Positions 63,112-64,000 of a DNA stretch of 64,000 bases are shown in pieces. The stretch's first letter is position 1. Every line of letters starts with the position of its first letter. The position numbers and the translations under genes are program-made. The notes under the pieces are model-generated. The model searched no databases, was not told the origin of the DNA, and saw nothing but the letters and a program-made list of their open reading frames with translations. Source of the DNA: Argyresthia goedartella (lineage: Eukaryota > Arthropoda > Insecta > Lepidoptera > Argyresthiidae); contig OX463835.1 of the NCBI GenBank assembly GCA_949825045.1, forward strand, positions 24,817,201 through 24,881,200, written 5' to 3'.

Positions 63112-63308
63112 GGCGTACTGTCGTTTAAGCAAGTAGTGGGTATTGTATAATAAACAGTACGCCTGTAGCCGTTTACGCCTAAATGCGTACTGACGTAGTG
63201 GGTATTGCATAATAGTACTACAAAGACAGTACGCTTGTAGCCGTAAACGCCTACAGGCTTACTGTCTTTGTAGTACTATAATACAATACCCACTACGTCA
63301 GTACGCCT
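63112..63308. repeat. Foldback element with a 56-bp hairpin stem
   Basis: Unit 1 (63112-63180) and unit 2 (63184-63251) are direct copies beginning GCGTACTG(T/A)CG and ending near GCCGTTTACGCC. 63251-63306 is the inverted copy of unit 2, so 63184-63240 can pair with it across a ~10-bp loop. GGGTATTGTATAATA-type sequence recurs in all three. It may be the terminal region of the piggyBac-like element to the right or an independent MITE. Confidence 0.7.
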
Positions 63309-63701
63309 TCAGGCGTTAAGACTAAAATTAAAATGAAAAGCTTTTGTTTGCATATAAATCACAATATTTATTCAAAATTTACATGTAAGAGATACAGAAG
63401 AGATAACACATAAGATAATTGGCTCATTTGGTAGAAAACACTTAGTTTTATAACTAAATCACAATATAATGAGTTATTTTAATGAAATTGACTTGTCTGA
63501 ACATAACTATACTCTAACAATTTACTTATTTTAGTTTTATTTTCAATAAAAAGCTTAGCTTTCCTGTCAAAAAAACAAAAAAACTTACAAAAATAGTTAA
63601 CTTGTACTATAGGAACTTTGTTATTATCACAATCAACTAGCATACTAAATACTTTAATCATTACTTAAATTTTTAAGAGATCTTTCTCACGAACTATCTT
63701 T
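63309..63701. other. No gene; probable 3' untranslated region of the piggyBac-like element
   Basis: AT-rich sequence downstream (minus strand) of the transposase stop. No motif was seen. Confidence 0.4.
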
Positions 63702-64000
63702 TTATGCAGTCGTATTTAAGCTTTCGTGATATATTTCGAAGCATGAAGGGCAAACTGGGGGTTGGTCTGGACAGCCTTTGCACCGGTAGCTCGTTTCTTT
63801 GCGAAGTTTCTTTTTGGTACATACTTAGCACTTTAAAAAGGCAAACTTCTTAGTTGTACCTGGGCGCCCTGGCAGTTTTTCCGCCCAATGTCCAAATGAT
63901 TGTGCTGGACGAGGTGGAAGAGAAAGAGGAGCTGAGCCTCCTGCAGAGGTGCTGGGACGAAAACCCTGTTATCGTTTACATGTCCATGGTGAATGAGGTC
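63702..64000 (-). pseudogene. piggyBac-like transposase C-terminus, runs off the window
   Basis: The minus strand ends a frame with GHWAEKLPGRPGTTKKFAFL, then a Cys/His-rich module with KLRKETSYRCKGCPDQPPVC and CFEIYHESLNTTA before the stop at 63702-63704. This Cys-rich tail is typical of piggyBac-like transposases. The first CX2C of the module contains an in-frame TAA (63820s), so the copy is inactive or the tail is lost. The catalytic domain lies beyond the window. Confidence 0.7.

Overview
The window is nuclear DNA from an insect, most likely a moth or butterfly. It has no operons or dense genes. It is AT-rich and full of decayed non-LTR, BEL/Pao, Ty1/copia, Ty3/gypsy, mariner (maT), IS630-like and piggyBac-like sequences. 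It also carries tRNA-headed SINEs and a dispersed repeat ending in a CGGAACCCT motif; I recognise both types from lepidopteran genomes. The lineage is inferred from these repeats, not from a host marker gene. The only plausible non-transposon protein gene is a C2H2 zinc-finger frame at 31.6-33.1 kb, and its 3' end is decaying.

Layout. 0.4-1.9 kb: a long-inverted-repeat element filled with a small MITE, a minisatellite and a non-LTR fragment. 2.5-6.4 kb: two pieces of an intron-bearing IS630-like transposase, the second interrupted by a non-LTR 3' end. 6.8-16.4 kb: a non-LTR fragment split by an 8,393-bp BEL/Pao retroelement. That element reads on the minus strand and has 212-bp LTRs that look identical, a 5-bp GTTAG target duplication, an uninterrupted gag-protease-RT-RNase H frame, a broken integrase and an open envelope-like region. 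17-28.5 kb: several non-LTR elements, one split by a 210-bp MITE, and a SINE. 28.9-31 kb: an unidentified decayed coding stretch and SINE debris. 31.6-33.2 kb: the zinc-finger gene. 33.3-38.8 kb: remains of a copia element ending in a 263-bp LTR.

38.1-58 kb is the most structured part. Two inverted arms (38101-43105 and 53811-57965) match in length to the base once an 844-bp insertion and its 6-bp target duplication are removed (4,155 bp each). Each arm holds the same stack: copia LTR, one ~95-bp inverted terminal repeat, a non-LTR reverse transcriptase interrupted by a 1,309-bp maT mariner, and a gypsy mosaic. Between the arms lies a decayed two-ORF non-LTR element (copy A) with a full-length relative (copy B, 45499-50356) inserted in it. 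Copy B has both frames open and a 12-bp target duplication. 58-64 kb: a truncated second BEL/Pao element, a non-LTR copy, a foldback element and the C-terminus of a piggyBac-like transposase running off the end.

The genes do not form a pathway. The window records successive insertions. Apparently youngest are the BEL/Pao element with its envelope-like region and non-LTR copy B. Non-LTR families are labelled here for cross-reference: J1 (YADD, RRM-like ORF1; 27.6, 40.3, 44-53.7 kb), J2 (FADD; 4.9, 24.1, 61.2 kb), J3 (YADDM, (TTA)n tail; 18.6, 34.5, 39.2, 54.5 kb) and J4 (FADD, (TAAA)n tail; 6.8 kb).
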